Positions 10,490 through 22,311 of a stretch of DNA of 64,000 bases are shown one piece after another. Made by a program: the position numbers and the translations under genes. Each line of letters starts with the position of its first letter. Position 1 is the stretch's first letter. Source of the stretch: Beverwykella pulmonaria (lineage: Eukaryota > Ascomycota > Dothideomycetes > Pleosporales > Melanommataceae); contig BCHH01000007.1 in the NCBI GenBank assembly GCA_001599595.1, positions 182,027-246,026 of the forward strand, written 5' to 3'. Under the pieces are notes generated by a model. That model saw only the letters and a list, made by a program, of their open reading frames with translations. It made no database searches and was not told where the DNA came from.

Positions 10490-12396
10490 CTATACACGAA
10501 TAACCTCTGTTCTGCTCTTGACGCCGTCGAAGATGCAAGTGTTGTCTACCGGGATATACTGCTCCGTGATGGCTTTGATGATCTCCTGTGAGACAATGCC
10601 GCCGGTCAAAGATGCAATGTTGTGGAGTTCCGCCCCGCCAGCTCGAACCCTAAGCTCAACGTTAGACGCTTCAAGCATTGGGAGGTAAGTATAGCACTCA
10701 CAATTCCTGTACAAACTCTCCCATTCGGGTCTGTAGCTCTGAGTAGTCTGGTTCCTCAACGGAGATTCCAGCCTCCTTGATAAGATCATCAGCGATCTTA
10801 AAGGCAATGCCGGTTGCAGTTTCAGTATCTGCTTCCTGGTCTGTCTCGCCAGGCATCTTCGGCGCGCCACCAAAACCGTCCTTGTCGTGTGTTGCGACGA
10901 ACTCGTCAAAGGCTAAGAAGGCAACGTACAGCGGAACAAGCGAGTCGGGGAATGTGAGATTTTGGGCTGTTTATTTGTCTTAGTACCCTGCTACAGCTTC
11001 GTACACGGCTGTGACTTACCAATAGACTTTGCTCTCTCTCCCCACTTGATCGTCTCGCCTGCTTGGACCACATGGAAGGGCCGTCCACGTACCAGCTTGA
11101 TGTGTGCCGCATTTTTGCAGAACGCCTCGACGTCTTTCTCGTCAATGGGAGTCTCTCGGCCCGTTGTCCTCTCTAGAAATCGAACGCTCTCCAGTACTTC
11201 CATTACGTCCTGCCGTGCTTTCGACTTGTACACATTCTGTAGCTGAATGTAGTCGGCGGAACGAGCCTTCATATCCGGAACAGAACCCGGTACCGGCAAG
11301 ACGCCATACTTTGTGTAGAACAGGCCAATCGCGTGCGCGATTACCCAGAAGCTGGGGGAGTCCTTGCCCACCAGGACGCACTCGGGGGTCTTGAATATCT
11401 CCTTCACGGCACCGGTGGGTTCCGGGGGATTGAGCGACTTGAGCACCGCTGCTACTGCCTCGTCATAGTTCTCTTCTCCGCCTTCGGGGCTGTTTGTTCG
11501 CGCAGCTTTTGATACGATGGTCCTGAACTCGGTCTTTTCCTTGTAGTTCTGCGGCACCTGACCTTCGTGCTCCTTTTTCCACTCTTCTAGATGGTGTAGC
11601 AGAATGGCAATATAGGGGATATGGCCGTGGTCATCGGCGGCCATTACGTCTAAGCCAGCTGTCTTCTCTTTTGCGAACTGTACGAGCTCCGGCCAGGGCT
11701 TGAGCAGTCGAAGATCGGAGGTTGTCTCGGAGTCGGGATGTGTGTCTACAATCGGAAACGCGGGAGGCAGAAATATAGAGAAGTGCGAGTAGAATCCCAC
11801 GGAGTGGACATAGAAGACTGGCACCAGCGAGGCGTCTGCATGTGCGGAGAGTTGGGCAAGAAGCTCAGGTCGAATAGGTGCGGTTACGAGAACGAGGGTA
11901 AACGGCTTCAGCGAGTCTGGCTGTGCAAGCCATGATTCGACTGGCTACATTGACCATTAGCATGCGCAGCCCAAGACCAACCGATGGTCCTACCTCTGTG
12001 ATGAAGTTGCCTTGCACGTCTGGATTCAGCTCCTTTAGAAGATTGCACGTGTGCTCGGCGCGGAAGCCGCCCAGATGCTCCTCTTCCAGGAAGAAGTTGA
12101 CCCCCAAGTCTGCTTCAGACACCACGGCAGAGTCTTGTATTGTAAAATTCCCGATTCCTGGAAGCACCAAGTTCTTCAACGTCTCGACGCCGACAACGCC
12201 AGGGCCGGAGTTGATCAGCAGAATATGCGAGTTCTCGAGGGCCATCTGGCCTGTGGCACCCCATAATCGCAGCTGGCGGTCATACCTGGCTCCATTAGTA
12301 GCTGTCTTGCGCGAAGCGGGAACTCCGAGAGCTTGGATGAGCTTACTTCTTCTCCTTTGCGGTTGGTGCTTGAACGGGGGGAGGGAGGTCCGCCAT
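10490..12396 (-). CDS. ULA1: NEDD8-activating enzyme E1 regulatory subunit (ULA1/NAE1/APP-BP1)
   Basis: Model: exons 12396-12347, 12285-11994, 11944-11020, 10966-10702 and 10649-10490; 563 aa with all phases consistent. Seen: the start MADLPPPVQ, then [13 protein letters not shown] across intron 1; a Rossmann-type stretch ([20 protein letters not shown]); a long central region; and the C-terminal signature [15 protein letters not shown] followed by [12 protein letters not shown]. Known: this subunit pairs with UBA3 to adenylate NEDD8/Rub1; it has an E1-like fold but lacks the catalytic cysteine domain activity, which UBA3 supplies. Its substrates downstream are cullins. Introns of 49-61 nt have GT-AG ends throughout. 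The length fits the family (about 530-560 aa). Confidence 0.95.
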
Positions 12397-12747
12397 CACG
12401 AGCTTCGGAGAGGGTTTCGCGTAGGTGCGACGAAGTGGGTGTGTCGGGACCAGTGTCGCGTCTGAACCTGGGTTGACTCCAGGCACCGTTGGAAGTACTG
12501 CCAGGCACGGCTCACCGCCCGCTGCGCCTTCGGCGTGTTTGGCGACATTCACGCTAAGCTTTTGGCGGGCGTGGCGGGGTAGTTTGGAGGGGCATCACGG
12601 CCGACGCCGGGGACTACCAAGAGTCACTCCACATCCTTATTTTATCTCGCAACGAGCATAGAAAATTCTTTTCCAATTGCTACTGCTACTTCGCCTAGTG
12701 TACCTCGCATCGAGCAGACCACGGCCTGACTTTTCTGGGGCTCGTAC
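12397..12747. promoter_or_regulatory. Divergent promoter region, ULA1 / ribose-5-phosphate isomerase
   Basis: These 351 bp separate two divergent start codons and must carry both core promoters. If the isomerase starts at its internal Met (12994), the region extends to about 600 bp. No named site is assigned. Confidence 0.5.
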
Positions 12748-13902
12748 ATGCGCATCTCCCAAACTCCGCGGCGCCCGCTCAGTCATATAACTCAGCCAGT
12801 TCGCAGCATCAGTCATACAAACGCTCCATTACGGCATTATTCCCCTCAATTGGCCTCTGAAAAAGGCCCCGGATCCCCTCACGCCCGCTTTACGCCCTTC
12901 ATCAGACTTATTCCTCGAATATCACGCTTCCAGAGCTCTGCTCACCTTATCCGACCCTTCGCAACTACCACCCTTAGGAAGAATACCACCAGCATGGCAG
13001 ACGCTATCGAATCCGCCAAAAAGGCTGCCGCCATCCAAGCGGTAAAAGACCACTTCGATCCCTCAGCAACACACGTCGGCATCGGCTCTGGCACCACCAT
13101 CGTCTACGTCGTCGAGGCCATCAAAGAAGCCAGTACGAACCCTCAGATCCGCTTCGTGCCCACGGGCTACCAGTCGCGTCAAGTCATCGTGCATGCTGGC
13201 CTCACTCCGATCGCATTCGACTCTCTGCCGCCGGATGTGATGCTGGATGTGGCTTTCGACGGAGCGGACGAGGTGGACGAGGAACTGAACTGTATAAAGG
13301 GTGGGGGTGCTTGCTTGTTCCAGGAAAAGCTGGTCGCGGAGCGGGCGAGGAAATTTGTCTGCGTTGCCGGTACGTATCCCCATATTACCTTTGAGGCATA
13401 GGATCAGACGCTGATTTGTGCGACAGACTACCGCAAAAAACAATCCCGCTTGTTGACCTTCTGGCCCACGATCCCCATTGAAGTAGCCCCCATCTCCGTC
13501 CCCAACGTCCTAAAGTCACTCAGGGCCATCGGCTCGTCAGACCCCAAACTGCGCACCACCCTTCTCATGAAATCCGGGCCCCTCAAGACAGATCAGGATT
13601 TCTTCATCATCGATGCGCCGTTCCCTCCTCTTCTTACTTCAGCCGACGTCGCAGCTGGGAAAGGCAAGGGTGATGGTAGCGACGGGAAGTGGGAGGTCAA
13701 CAAGCTGAGCCAAGCAATCAAGGAACTGACGGGCGTGCTTGAGGTTGGCATCTTCTCTGGCTTGAATGGAGTGGAGGCAGAGGCACTGAGAGTTAATGAA
13801 TCGAGTGTGAGGACAGTCACTGGCGGCCAGAAACCGGTGGCCGTCTACTTTGGTATGCAAGATGGGAGTGTAGAGGTACGAAAGGCGGAGGTGAAAGAGT
13901 GA
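12748..13902 (+). CDS. RKI1: Ribose-5-phosphate isomerase
   Basis: Model: exons 12748-13369 and 13427-13902 (57-nt intron, gtacgt to gacag); 365 aa. Seen: the RpiA landmarks GIGSGTT (about 111-117), DGADEVDEE (about 171-179) and [12 protein letters not shown] (about 186-197). The splice joins KFVCVA to DYRKKQ. Known: the enzyme interconverts ribose-5-phosphate and ribulose-5-phosphate in the non-oxidative pentose phosphate pathway in the cytosol. Odd: the first Met adds about 82 residues, rich in Arg, Ser and His and poor in acidic residues, before a second Met (12994, [10 protein letters not shown]) where ordinary family members begin. The long form could carry a mitochondrial presequence, or the true start could be 12994. 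The function is certain; the start is not. Confidence 0.93.
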
Positions 13903-14196
13903 GAAGAATGGAACGGTGGAACTGTAGCGGTACAAAGGGGGAAGGGGTGTTGCTGAGCCGAGCACATTTTGGGTATTGGCGTTAGAATAGAGTCATCAAG
14001 TATGTTATCAAATATGGGTAAGAGGTTTACGAGGACCTGAAGCGCGTGTAGAATGCTTGTCTGTATGAAAGTATACTTGCAGTATCCCACTATACCAAAT
14101 GCCAACTGTCCGACACATGGTATCGAAAAGGGGTTATTAAACGGCGTATCCACCGAATTGAATCAAGGAAGCCACACCTACGCACACCTCTCATCC

Positions 14197-15051
14197 TCAA
14201 GCCGGCCAAACCCTCCATCTCCCCCCCTCGCCCCTCTCGCCCCTCCAATCTGTATTGCCCATCCTCTCCCCAACCTTAACTTGAAATGCCCTCAAACTCC
14301 TCTTCTCCATCAACTCCTCCATGAATTTCCTCCCAAACTCATCCCAACTCCACTGCACCCTCGGCATCGACGAATACCTCCCCAAAGCCAGTGTCTTGTC
14401 CCAGACCAACTGCACGCTCCGCAGCTGTTGCATTCCATCTAGCAACTTATAAATTGCGACTTTGAGCTCCGATTCCCACTTGTCATCTAACTTCTGTCTA
14501 TCGGCGTCGTCCTTGAAGCTGAGGGACGGGGCGGCGGGCTCGTCGCAGTTGCCGGTCTTCTTGCGCGCAACCTGCGATACAGAGTGCGAGGATTGGATAT
14601 ACGATGCAATCTCCCCCAGCTCCACAAAAATCGTACAATGTCTCAAGTTGCCCAGCAACGCATCAGGCGCGTCCCAGAAATTTGGAAAGAGTAGTGTCTT
14701 CGCCTCCATCTGCTCAGCAAACCACTCCACCCGCTCTTTCGCCGATTTCGGCACCTCTTTTAGGGCTGGGACCCCTTTGAATGCGTTTTGGGCGTCGATG
14801 CGTAGGAAGAATTTCGTGCGCTCGTAGAAGGATTGGCGGTATTCGGCGCTAAGGGTGCGGGACGCCAGGAGCATGCCGTGTTTGCGCAGCGTGGGTTTGC
14901 GGCCCCCTGGGATGCGGAGGGGAGCAGTGTAGCCATATGTGCGGGGCACGTTGCTCAGGTCGAGCAGAAAGTCGAAAATAGAGAGGCGGATTTCGGTGGG
15001 GAGGTCGCTGAAGGTTATTTTTAGACAGCCGTGGGTAGGGATGGTCGTCAT
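14197..15051 (-). CDS. F-box-like protein of unknown substrate
   Basis: Model: single exon, 284 aa from the Met at 15051. An in-frame upstream Met at 15273 would give 358 aa, but those extra residues are low-complexity and fit a 5' leader better. Seen: an F-box-like helix pair near the N-terminus (FSDLPTEIRLSIFDFLL), a basic patch (PGGRKPTLRKHG), then an alpha/beta region without known motif (ELGEIASYI, QLRSVQLVWDKTL). Known: many ascomycete genome-specific proteins of this shape carry an N-terminal F-box that recruits SKP1 to an SCF ligase. Inferred: possible SCF adaptor. No C-terminal repeat (LRR or WD40) is seen, so the substrate is unknown. Confidence 0.7.
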   Translation of the reverse strand: MTTIPTHGCLKITFSDLPTEIRLSIFDFLLDLSNVPRTYGYTAPLRIPGGRKPTLRKHGMLLASRTLSAEYRQSFYERTKFFLRIDAQNAFKGVPALKEVPKSAKERVEWFAEQMEAKTLLFPNFWDAPDALLGNLRHCTIFVELGEIASYIQSSHSVSQVARKKTGNCDEPAAPSLSFKDDADRQKLDDKWESELKVAIYKLLDGMQQLRSVQLVWDKTLALGRYSSMPRVQWSWDEFGRKFMEELMEKRSLRAFQVKVGERMGNTDWRGERGEGGRWRVWPA

Positions 15052-15895
15052 GGTTAGCTTGGTACAGTATGGTCGTGGTTGGTGTTGAGAAAGTTTGGTT
15101 GAGAGACTGAAAGTATGATGGTGTGGAGCCAAAGAGCCGAAAGGGTTGCCAGGTGGCTGTCGTGAAAAAGAAACACTTGGTGAGCCAATCTGCTGCCACC
15201 ACTGTAGTTCGTACCGAAATGGCCTAAAGCGTCCACAAAAACACGAGCTCACGTGCGCTTCACATTCACTCATCTAATCCCTGTATATTGGCTGAGCCCA
15301 CGTGATACCCGAGTCCAAGACCTGTATTCACTCGATCTACAGTATACACGGCCTGCTTTCACGTCCAAGGAGATCAACTAGGGTGGGTCTAGGAGTATCT
15401 CGAAGAGGTGGCAAGAGGCACAGTAGTGTTTTGTAAGGTAAAGCTGATCCTCTCGCGCTCTGCCTTAATCTGCATTTCACTCCTGTGATTCTCCTGAAGT
15501 GTGGAAAAAACGTGATAATTTTTCCTCAATCAAGATTCTTCTTACCAGCATATCTCTCGGATCGCTTCCACACTGTGTGGTATGAGGAGTGGAAACGGCG
15601 CCCACTCCTGGCGTGGACGTTAATATATCACTACCTTCTGCGTCATACACACACAAAATTGTTCAAAATACAAGACGAGTACTCCCTTACGCAATGTGCC
15701 GTACACGATTTGAAATTTTTTAATTGCTCCCGAAATCATGATACACGAAAGTACACTGATCGAACAGGACAGACTACACGCAGTGGCACTTTTTACACGC
15801 CAATAGATGACTCCGTTAATAAAGCGGTCAGATGCAGTGAAATGGAGAATGAAACAAGCCAATATTTTCCAAATATCTCAATATATACAATTCAA
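15052..15895. other. Gene-free interval
   Basis: This lies between the F-box-like start and the sulfite reductase 3' end. It holds CACGTG cores near 15252 and 15300 that could serve the F-box-like promoter, and AT-rich sequence after 15480. No convincing gene is seen. Confidence 0.5.
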
Positions 15896-18800
15896 CTACT
15901 CGTCTTCCAGTTCCTCTTCCGCAGTCTGTGAAGAAAATTAGTCGAGCTTTAGTATGGAAGGTGCGTACTTACATTCTCGTGGAAATTGGTTCCGTGCGTA
16001 GTTTCGACGATGTACTTTGCGCTGCGATATATTAGCAATTGGACAGAACAGAGTCGTTGCGGACAAACTTGCCGAATGACGAAATCGCCAAATCTCTCGC
16101 CCTCCAGCCTATCCTTGGCATAGTGTTTGATCATCGGCTTCATGATTTCCAAGATCTCATCCTCCTTGATTGAGCTGCGATACAGTTTATTCAGGCGGTT
16201 GCCATGGTATCCACCACCCAAGTACATATTATACGCGCCAAATGCCTTGCCCACGAAGGCTACCTCGGCCAGCCAAGGTCGAGCACAACCGTTAGGGCAA
16301 CCCGTCATACGCATGACAATGCTGTCTTGTCGCAGGCCGGCTTCTTCGATCGTACCTTCAAGCTTGGTGATGAGTTCAGGGAGATATCGTTCCGATTCCG
16401 CCATCGCAAGACCACAGGTCGGGAATGCGACGCAAGCGCTGCTTGATAATCTCAAGGCGGAGAAGTTGGTGGCATCGAGTTTGTACTTCTTGAGAAGCTC
16501 CTTTACTTTCGGAAGATCGTCGTCGGCAATGTTGGAGAGAATCAAATGCTGGTTTCCGGTCAGTCTGAACTCGCCCTTCTGCAACTTGGCAACCTCGATG
16601 AGTCCAGTCTTCATGGGGAAATCGGCAGTGTCTTCAACACGGCCGTTCTCGATAAAGAACGTGAAGTGGTTGAGACCATTCTCGTCCTTCAGCCAACCGA
16701 AAGTGTCCACATTGCTGTCGAACTTGAAAGCCCTGGGCTCCGCGAATTTCTCTCCCCATAGCTCTTCAACCTTGCCGCGGAAGACATCGACACCCATATC
16801 ATCAATCGTGTACTTCAGACGAGCGTGCTTCCTGTCCTTGCGATCACCGTTGTCGCGCTGTACGAGCATGATCTTCTCACATACTATGTGTGCAGCGCTG
16901 GCAGGGACATAGCCAAGCATGCTACCTGTTCGGGGGTATGTTTTTTTGTTGTTGTGCGTCACACCCATACCGCCGCCAGCGAGGATGTTGAAACCTTCGA
17001 GATGGCCATCAGCACCCTTAATAGCAATAAGGCCAACGTCGTGAGCGTAAACGTCCGTGTCGTTGTGCGGAGGAATAGCGATGGTAATCTTGAACTTCCG
17101 TGGCAGGTATGTGGGACCGTAGAGAGGCTCGTGGTCCACGATGGCATCACCCGCAACCTTCCGTTTCTGCTTCGTCTCATCATCTTGGAGCCAGATCTCG
17201 TGGTAAGCGGTCGTGGACGGGAGCAGGTGGTCGCTAATCTTCTGTGACACAGCATGGACCTCGGAGTGATATTGTGAGTGTTGTGGAAGAGAGCTGCACA
17301 TGACATTGCGGTTGACGTCACCACATGCAGCGATTGTTGTCATAAGTGCCTTGTTGATGGCTTGCATGGCTGGCTTGAGCTTACCCTTGACGACACCATG
17401 GAATTGAAACGTTTGTCGTGTGGTGAGCTTCATGGTCTCATTTCCGAGCTTGGTGCTAATCTCGTCCATCTGCAGCCATTGTTTTGGGGTAGCTACGCCT
17501 CCTGCAAGTCGGCATCGAATCATAAATGAGTATGCCGGCTCAAGCCCTTGGGCTTTTCGCTCGTCGCGAAGATCGCGGTCGTCTTGCATATATGTGCCGT
17601 GGAACTTGGTAAGCTGCTGATCAGGCGCCGAGATGGCACCTGTTGTAGTATCATTGAGCCCCTCCTCGATAGTGCCTCGAAGGTAGTTTGAGTTGATCTT
17701 GATATCTTCGTTGGTAATAGGCGGTGGCTCGTCTGGAAGGCCCTCGACCTTATCCACACCGAGAGCCTGCCAAAGCTTGGGCTCCCACTCAGCATACCCG
17801 GTCTGATAGGCATCCGGGTCTTGATCATCTCCAAGACCACACTCGGTCAGCGGATTGCCACCAAGAGTCAGTAGACGATTGTGGATATCTTTGCCCGGCT
17901 TATTGTAGTAAATTTTATCCTCTTTCCGCGGCCAGTAATGGCTGTCTCCAAGGGCGAAAACAGCGAAGTTGACAGTGGCGAGGTCAAGATCAGTAGAGTC
18001 CCTAACGGCTTCCCAGAAGGTTCGACCGTTTTGAGGGAACTCTCCTTGTCCAGCGGTACTGGTAACCAATATGACATTTTGCTCGGTTGGAAGATCCTCA
18101 AGTGGATAGTCATCCATGGCCATACACACCGTCTTCAGGCCTCGAGCCTTACCACGATTGGCCAAACGCTTAGAAAGCGTTTCCGCATTTCCGTTGTCAG
18201 ACGCGAACAAGACTGTCATTGGGTCACCCGCAAGACCCTCAAGAAGCTTACTATAAGCATCCTTGGCCTTCCTCTTCTGCAGTTGCCTAACTTCTGTGCC
18301 GTACGATGCTGAAAGGTTGGGAGAGAAATCGGGGTGTCTCTTCATGACTTGAGACATGTAATTGTCTCGCTGAAGGAATTCCTCTAGCTCTTTCTTAATC
18401 CTCTCGGAATCCAGCTGGAAGTTTGGCTCGCCCTTGTCATCACCACGAGGGTCCCATCGGTATAGTGGCCAGTATCCGAGATCAACCGCTTTCTTTGTTT
18501 CCTGCAAGACTGTCAACGGAGAGTCATTCTCTTTCTCATACGGCAGGTAGGCAAGAACAACAGAGGGACCATCGAACTTGTCAGCCTCGATCATAGCTTC
18601 CAGAACCTGGGTATACGAGCTGTACACCGCGACAGAAGCGACGTAGGCGTTGCCAAAGTTCATCGCATAAAGTCCAATGTCCTTCTTGCGCCTCGCTGCG
18701 TCAGCGGCCGCTCGCTCGGAGTAGGGCTGAGAGTCCACAATAAGCATGTTGATGTTCTCGCCAGAGGCAAGTACGTGGTGAACGCCCGAGTTTCCGAGGT

Positions 18801-20743
18801 CATAAGCCCATGCATCTGATCCAATCAACCACGGTGATTCTTTAAAGAACAAGCTCTTGGAAGAGAGCAGTTGGTTAGCCGCCGGAGACCCGTCTGTGCT
18901 GAGCCGTGAAATCACTTCTGGGGCCAACGCGTTCGCCTTGTCGCTATTCTCCGCATCCAATGCCCACTTGGACAGCCACTCAAGGGGAGATTTTGTTATG
19001 AAGTCGTTACTCTTTGACGCGGCGCGAGCTTCCTCAATGAAGCGTTTCCGGTGTTCTTTTCGAGCGAGCAGAGATCCAAAGCCGTATTCGGGGCTCGATG
19101 AAATGTCGTTGGTAATACCAGCATGCTTTGCGCCCAATTGATTTGCGATGTGAAGTCTGTCGCCAAACACTTGGTTCAGGATCTTCATGTAGGCGTTCTC
19201 GAGCCCGGGTTGCTCGAGTTCTACCTTGTCTTCTGGTGTAGGTCCATTGAGGTTGCCAACTTGCAAATTCTGCAAAGGAGACTCGCTCGTGAGGTTCTGG
19301 AAAGCTCCTCGCAATGCTTGCTGCACAGTCTTACTGTTGATATAACCCAGCTGGTATCCAACAATCATAGGCGAGTTTCCGCCGCTCGATTTGAGGGACA
19401 TCAACAGGTCTAAGAGAACCGGACCCCATCTCGTGGTCTTGCGACGAACTTGCTCGAGAACCGCAATTCTCTTGATGGACTGGGGGAGCAAGGGAGCGAG
19501 AGATGCCCCTAGCCACGGGCGGTAGATTCGAGCCGTGATAATACCGGCATTGGCGTAGGATTCGGAGTCGTCTACCGAGTCGATCTCATCAGCGAAGATG
19601 GCAGTGTCTGCACCAAACAGGAAGATGGCAACTTCAGCATTGACAGGCCCGGTGTATTCAAAAGCATCATACGATCGGCCCGTAGCCTCCTTGATGTTGG
19701 CCCAGATCTGGGTGGCGAATCGGTAGATGTCCTCCGATGAGACCGGCCTCTGAGCCAGAGATTCCACCGTCGTAGCCGAGGAAGACGATGCGCCACTGGC
19801 CGTACTGGACTCACGTCTTGACGAGCTAGAATTAGACTCGGCTCGCGCGCGGGTCCTGTCGGCCACGGTCATTGCTTGTCCGCCGTGCGGAGGATTCACG
19901 CGGCCAGTGGGGGTTCCACTCATGGCTGTCGCCTGGCTCCGAGCCACCGACAATGTCGCAGTCCGTCCGTCATCAGCATAGAGCGACGTCTCGTCTGAGG
20001 ATGATTTCTGGATCGCAGCGACAGCGTCCAAGTCCAAGATGCCCCGTACTAGTTCTCGGTCTTCATACGGGATGCGCTTGCTCATAGCAATGGCACCCGA
20101 ATCGAAGAAGTGTATCACGCCCTTTCCCGACTTGATGGCCAAGGCATGGGCGGTCAGTGCAATGTCCTGGGACTGCTGGAGCGTCTCCGACTGCAGGAAT
20201 GTGAACCCGCACTGTCTAATGGATGTGATGTCGGAGAAATCGGGGAAGCCGGCGGGCTGGACGGAGACATGGAGGACGACGGGGTACTGTGCTAGCTTAT
20301 ACAGGTGGGGTATCGACTTGACGAGGATGGAGGAGGTGGTGGTAACGGCGGTAAGCTTCCCGGCGCGCACAGGCTGGAAGATGGAGAGGAACGGGTCCGC
20401 ATTGTGTCGGACAGAGACAATCTGCGCAGTGCCATGGTCAGAACCAATTCGCGGTTGCTGGGTGGCGTGCAGTGCCAATACCTCTGGGGGGTCCTTTGCG
20501 ACGAGACTCGGGGCTTTGTTCTTCTGCAACGCGCGGAAGTACTCTGAGAACTCCGAGTCCGAAGCCAGTGAGGGCTGGACAGACACAATGACATCGCTCG
20601 AGAGGTATGCGATGCGTGCAACTACACCGAGTTAGCGGAGGGCCATTGATAATCGAGAGCCCAGATTGTGCGCAACGCTGGTGCGGGGCGATGGAGGGGA
20701 GGGGGAACATACCGGCCTCGCCAGCAGTCGAGATGGAGCCCAT
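15896..20743 (-). CDS. MET5: Sulfite reductase (NADPH) hemoprotein beta subunit
   Basis: Model: exons 20743-20713, 20621-16069, 16014-15973 and 15925-15896; 1551 aa. Exon 1 encodes MGSISTAGEA, joined to VARIAYLSSD. Seen: an N-terminal pyruvate-oxidoreductase-like region; a flavodoxin domain from about residue 810 (TVLFASDNGNAET, STAGQGEFPQNG); and a nitrite/sulfite reductase C-terminal half with TRQTFQFHG and GDVNRNVMCSS. The siroheme/4Fe-4S cysteines are C-X5-C (about 1408 and 1414, ACVAFPTCGLA) and C-X3-C (about 1452 and 1456, TGCPNGCARP). Known: it reduces sulfite to sulfide in sulfur assimilation, and this large fused form is the fungal Met5/Ecm17 type. Two short introns near the end give the acidic tail TAEEELEDE. 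The acceptor at 16015 was chosen to keep frame; a nearby cag is out of frame. It is divergent from FAD synthase. Confidence 0.96.
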
Positions 20744-21340
20744 GGCGGTGCAGACTCGGACTCTCCGTGTAGAGAGATGGGTCAATGGAGGGCGGACGCT
20801 GGTGAAGGAGGTGTCGTCGGCATGTATGCAGCTGTCATATTAAGCACTCGGCATGGCGAACGGCGAAAAGTTGTCGTTTGGAATTTCTTTCGCTGCCGAT
20901 GCCGGATCGCGTCATTCTTTAGCCTGGGTCCTAGCCTCGCAGAGAAGTCCGAGAATACGCCTGGCCAATGGCCCCGCGCAGGTTAGTCATTTGCATTTGC
21001 ATTTGCACTTGCATCTGCTCTAGCTGCGGCACTTGCTCTCTTTTTCGTGCAGCGTGATGTGCTGCAGGCGAGACTGATTATGATTATTATTTGGAAGGGC
21101 CGGAGCGCCGTCCGGGGACCCCTCTTCTCGTGCGTGTGCGCTGCAGCGGCTGAATGGCCAGGGTGCCGTTCGCCGTTGGAGGGGTCGTCAGGTCCCGAGA
21201 ACCGACATCGAGCCGACCGACTGTCAAACTTCCCCATGTCTCGGCGCCAGGTTGCAACCATGAGTTGGTGATAGTTACCCACCCCCACACTCTCCCGGCT
21301 CCCTGCATCTCATGTCGAGTCTGCAGCCGCCCCCTCCGCA
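20744..21340. promoter_or_regulatory. Shared divergent promoter, sulfite reductase / FAD synthase
   Basis: A 597-bp region separates the two start codons and includes a CA/TG-rich tract near 20985-21015. Both core promoters must lie here. I found no clear CYS3/MetR-type palindrome by eye. Confidence 0.5.
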
Positions 21341-22311
21341 ATGACCACAGGAGACTCGCCAGTCCGCGAAGGTGATTGTGCTTCGCCCCTCGTCTCCGAC
21401 ACCCCGCTGCCCTTCCCAGCGCTATGCGCGAGGATCCACCACCGCATAGCTGCGTTTTTGGACGAGAAGGACGTGCCGCCTAGGCTGAAGAGCGTGCAGG
21501 AGCAGACCAAGATATCGCTGGGCGTGCTCTCGGAGGCATTGGAGAAGTACAGGTATGTGGAGACAGGCAAAAAAAAACCGCGTCGCCTCTACTGAGAACG
21601 CGCAACAGTCTACCCGAGCTCTCTCTAGCATACAACGGCGGCAAAGACTGCCTCGTTCTCCTGATTCTCTACCTCTGCGCCCTCCACATAAGAGCCGTGA
21701 ATAGCGCCAAGAGCCACCCTGCCGAGCCCATCCAATGCGTGTACATCCAGGCCGAACACCCGTTCGAAGAAGTAGAGGCGTTCGTGGTGTCTAGCGTGAA
21801 AACATACTCCCTCTCCTTGCTCGAGTACGCGAAGCCCATGAAGGCTGCCTTCGCCGACTACCTCCACGACACTCCCTCGGTCAAAGCCATATTCGTCGGG
21901 ACGAGGCGGACGGATCCGCATGGCGAGTATCTGACGCATTTTGACCCCACCGACCACGGCTGGCCCAAGTTCATGCGCATACACCCCGTAATAGACTGGC
22001 ATTACGTAGACATCTGGACGGTGAGTGAGATGCGGGACCCGTCGAGCAAGGGGTGCGTCGACTAACCGTGTGCGCAGTTCATTCGACACCTCAACATCCC
22101 CTACTGCAATCTGTATGACCGCGGATACACCTCATTAGGGGGTACAGACGATACCCATCCCAACCCCGCACTCGCCCGCAAGTCTGCGTCAAGCCAGGCC
22201 TCCGAGCCAGTCTATGTGAATGGCGCTACCAACGGCACCAGCACGCCCAAGTTCCGGCCTGCGTATGAACTGGTCGATGACTACGAGGAACGACTGGGAA
22301 GAGACCGGTAG
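21341..22311 (+). CDS. FAD1: FAD synthase (FMN adenylyltransferase)
   Basis: Model: exons 21341-21552, 21609-22020 and 22078-22311; 285 aa. Seen: the PAPS-reductase-fold nucleotide-binding loop LAYNGGKDCLVLL (about residues 76-88), then YIQAEHPFEEVEAF, IFVGTRRTDPHGE and IHPVIDWHYVDIWT. After the last intron comes IPYCNLYDRGYTSLGGTDDT. Known: this eukaryotic enzyme transfers AMP from ATP to FMN to make FAD in the cytosol; it is unrelated to the bacterial RibF type. Length and motif order fit yeast Fad1. Inferred: its head-to-head arrangement with sulfite reductase could couple flavin supply to sulfur assimilation. The Ser/Thr/Asn-rich stretch before the C-terminal YELVDDYEER is a common low-conservation insert. 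Confidence 0.95.

Noticed and set aside
15949..16068. Unspliced C-terminus of sulfite reductase ending THLPY
   Set aside because: Both ends have intron signals, and removing two short introns restores the compact acidic tail TAEEELEDE.
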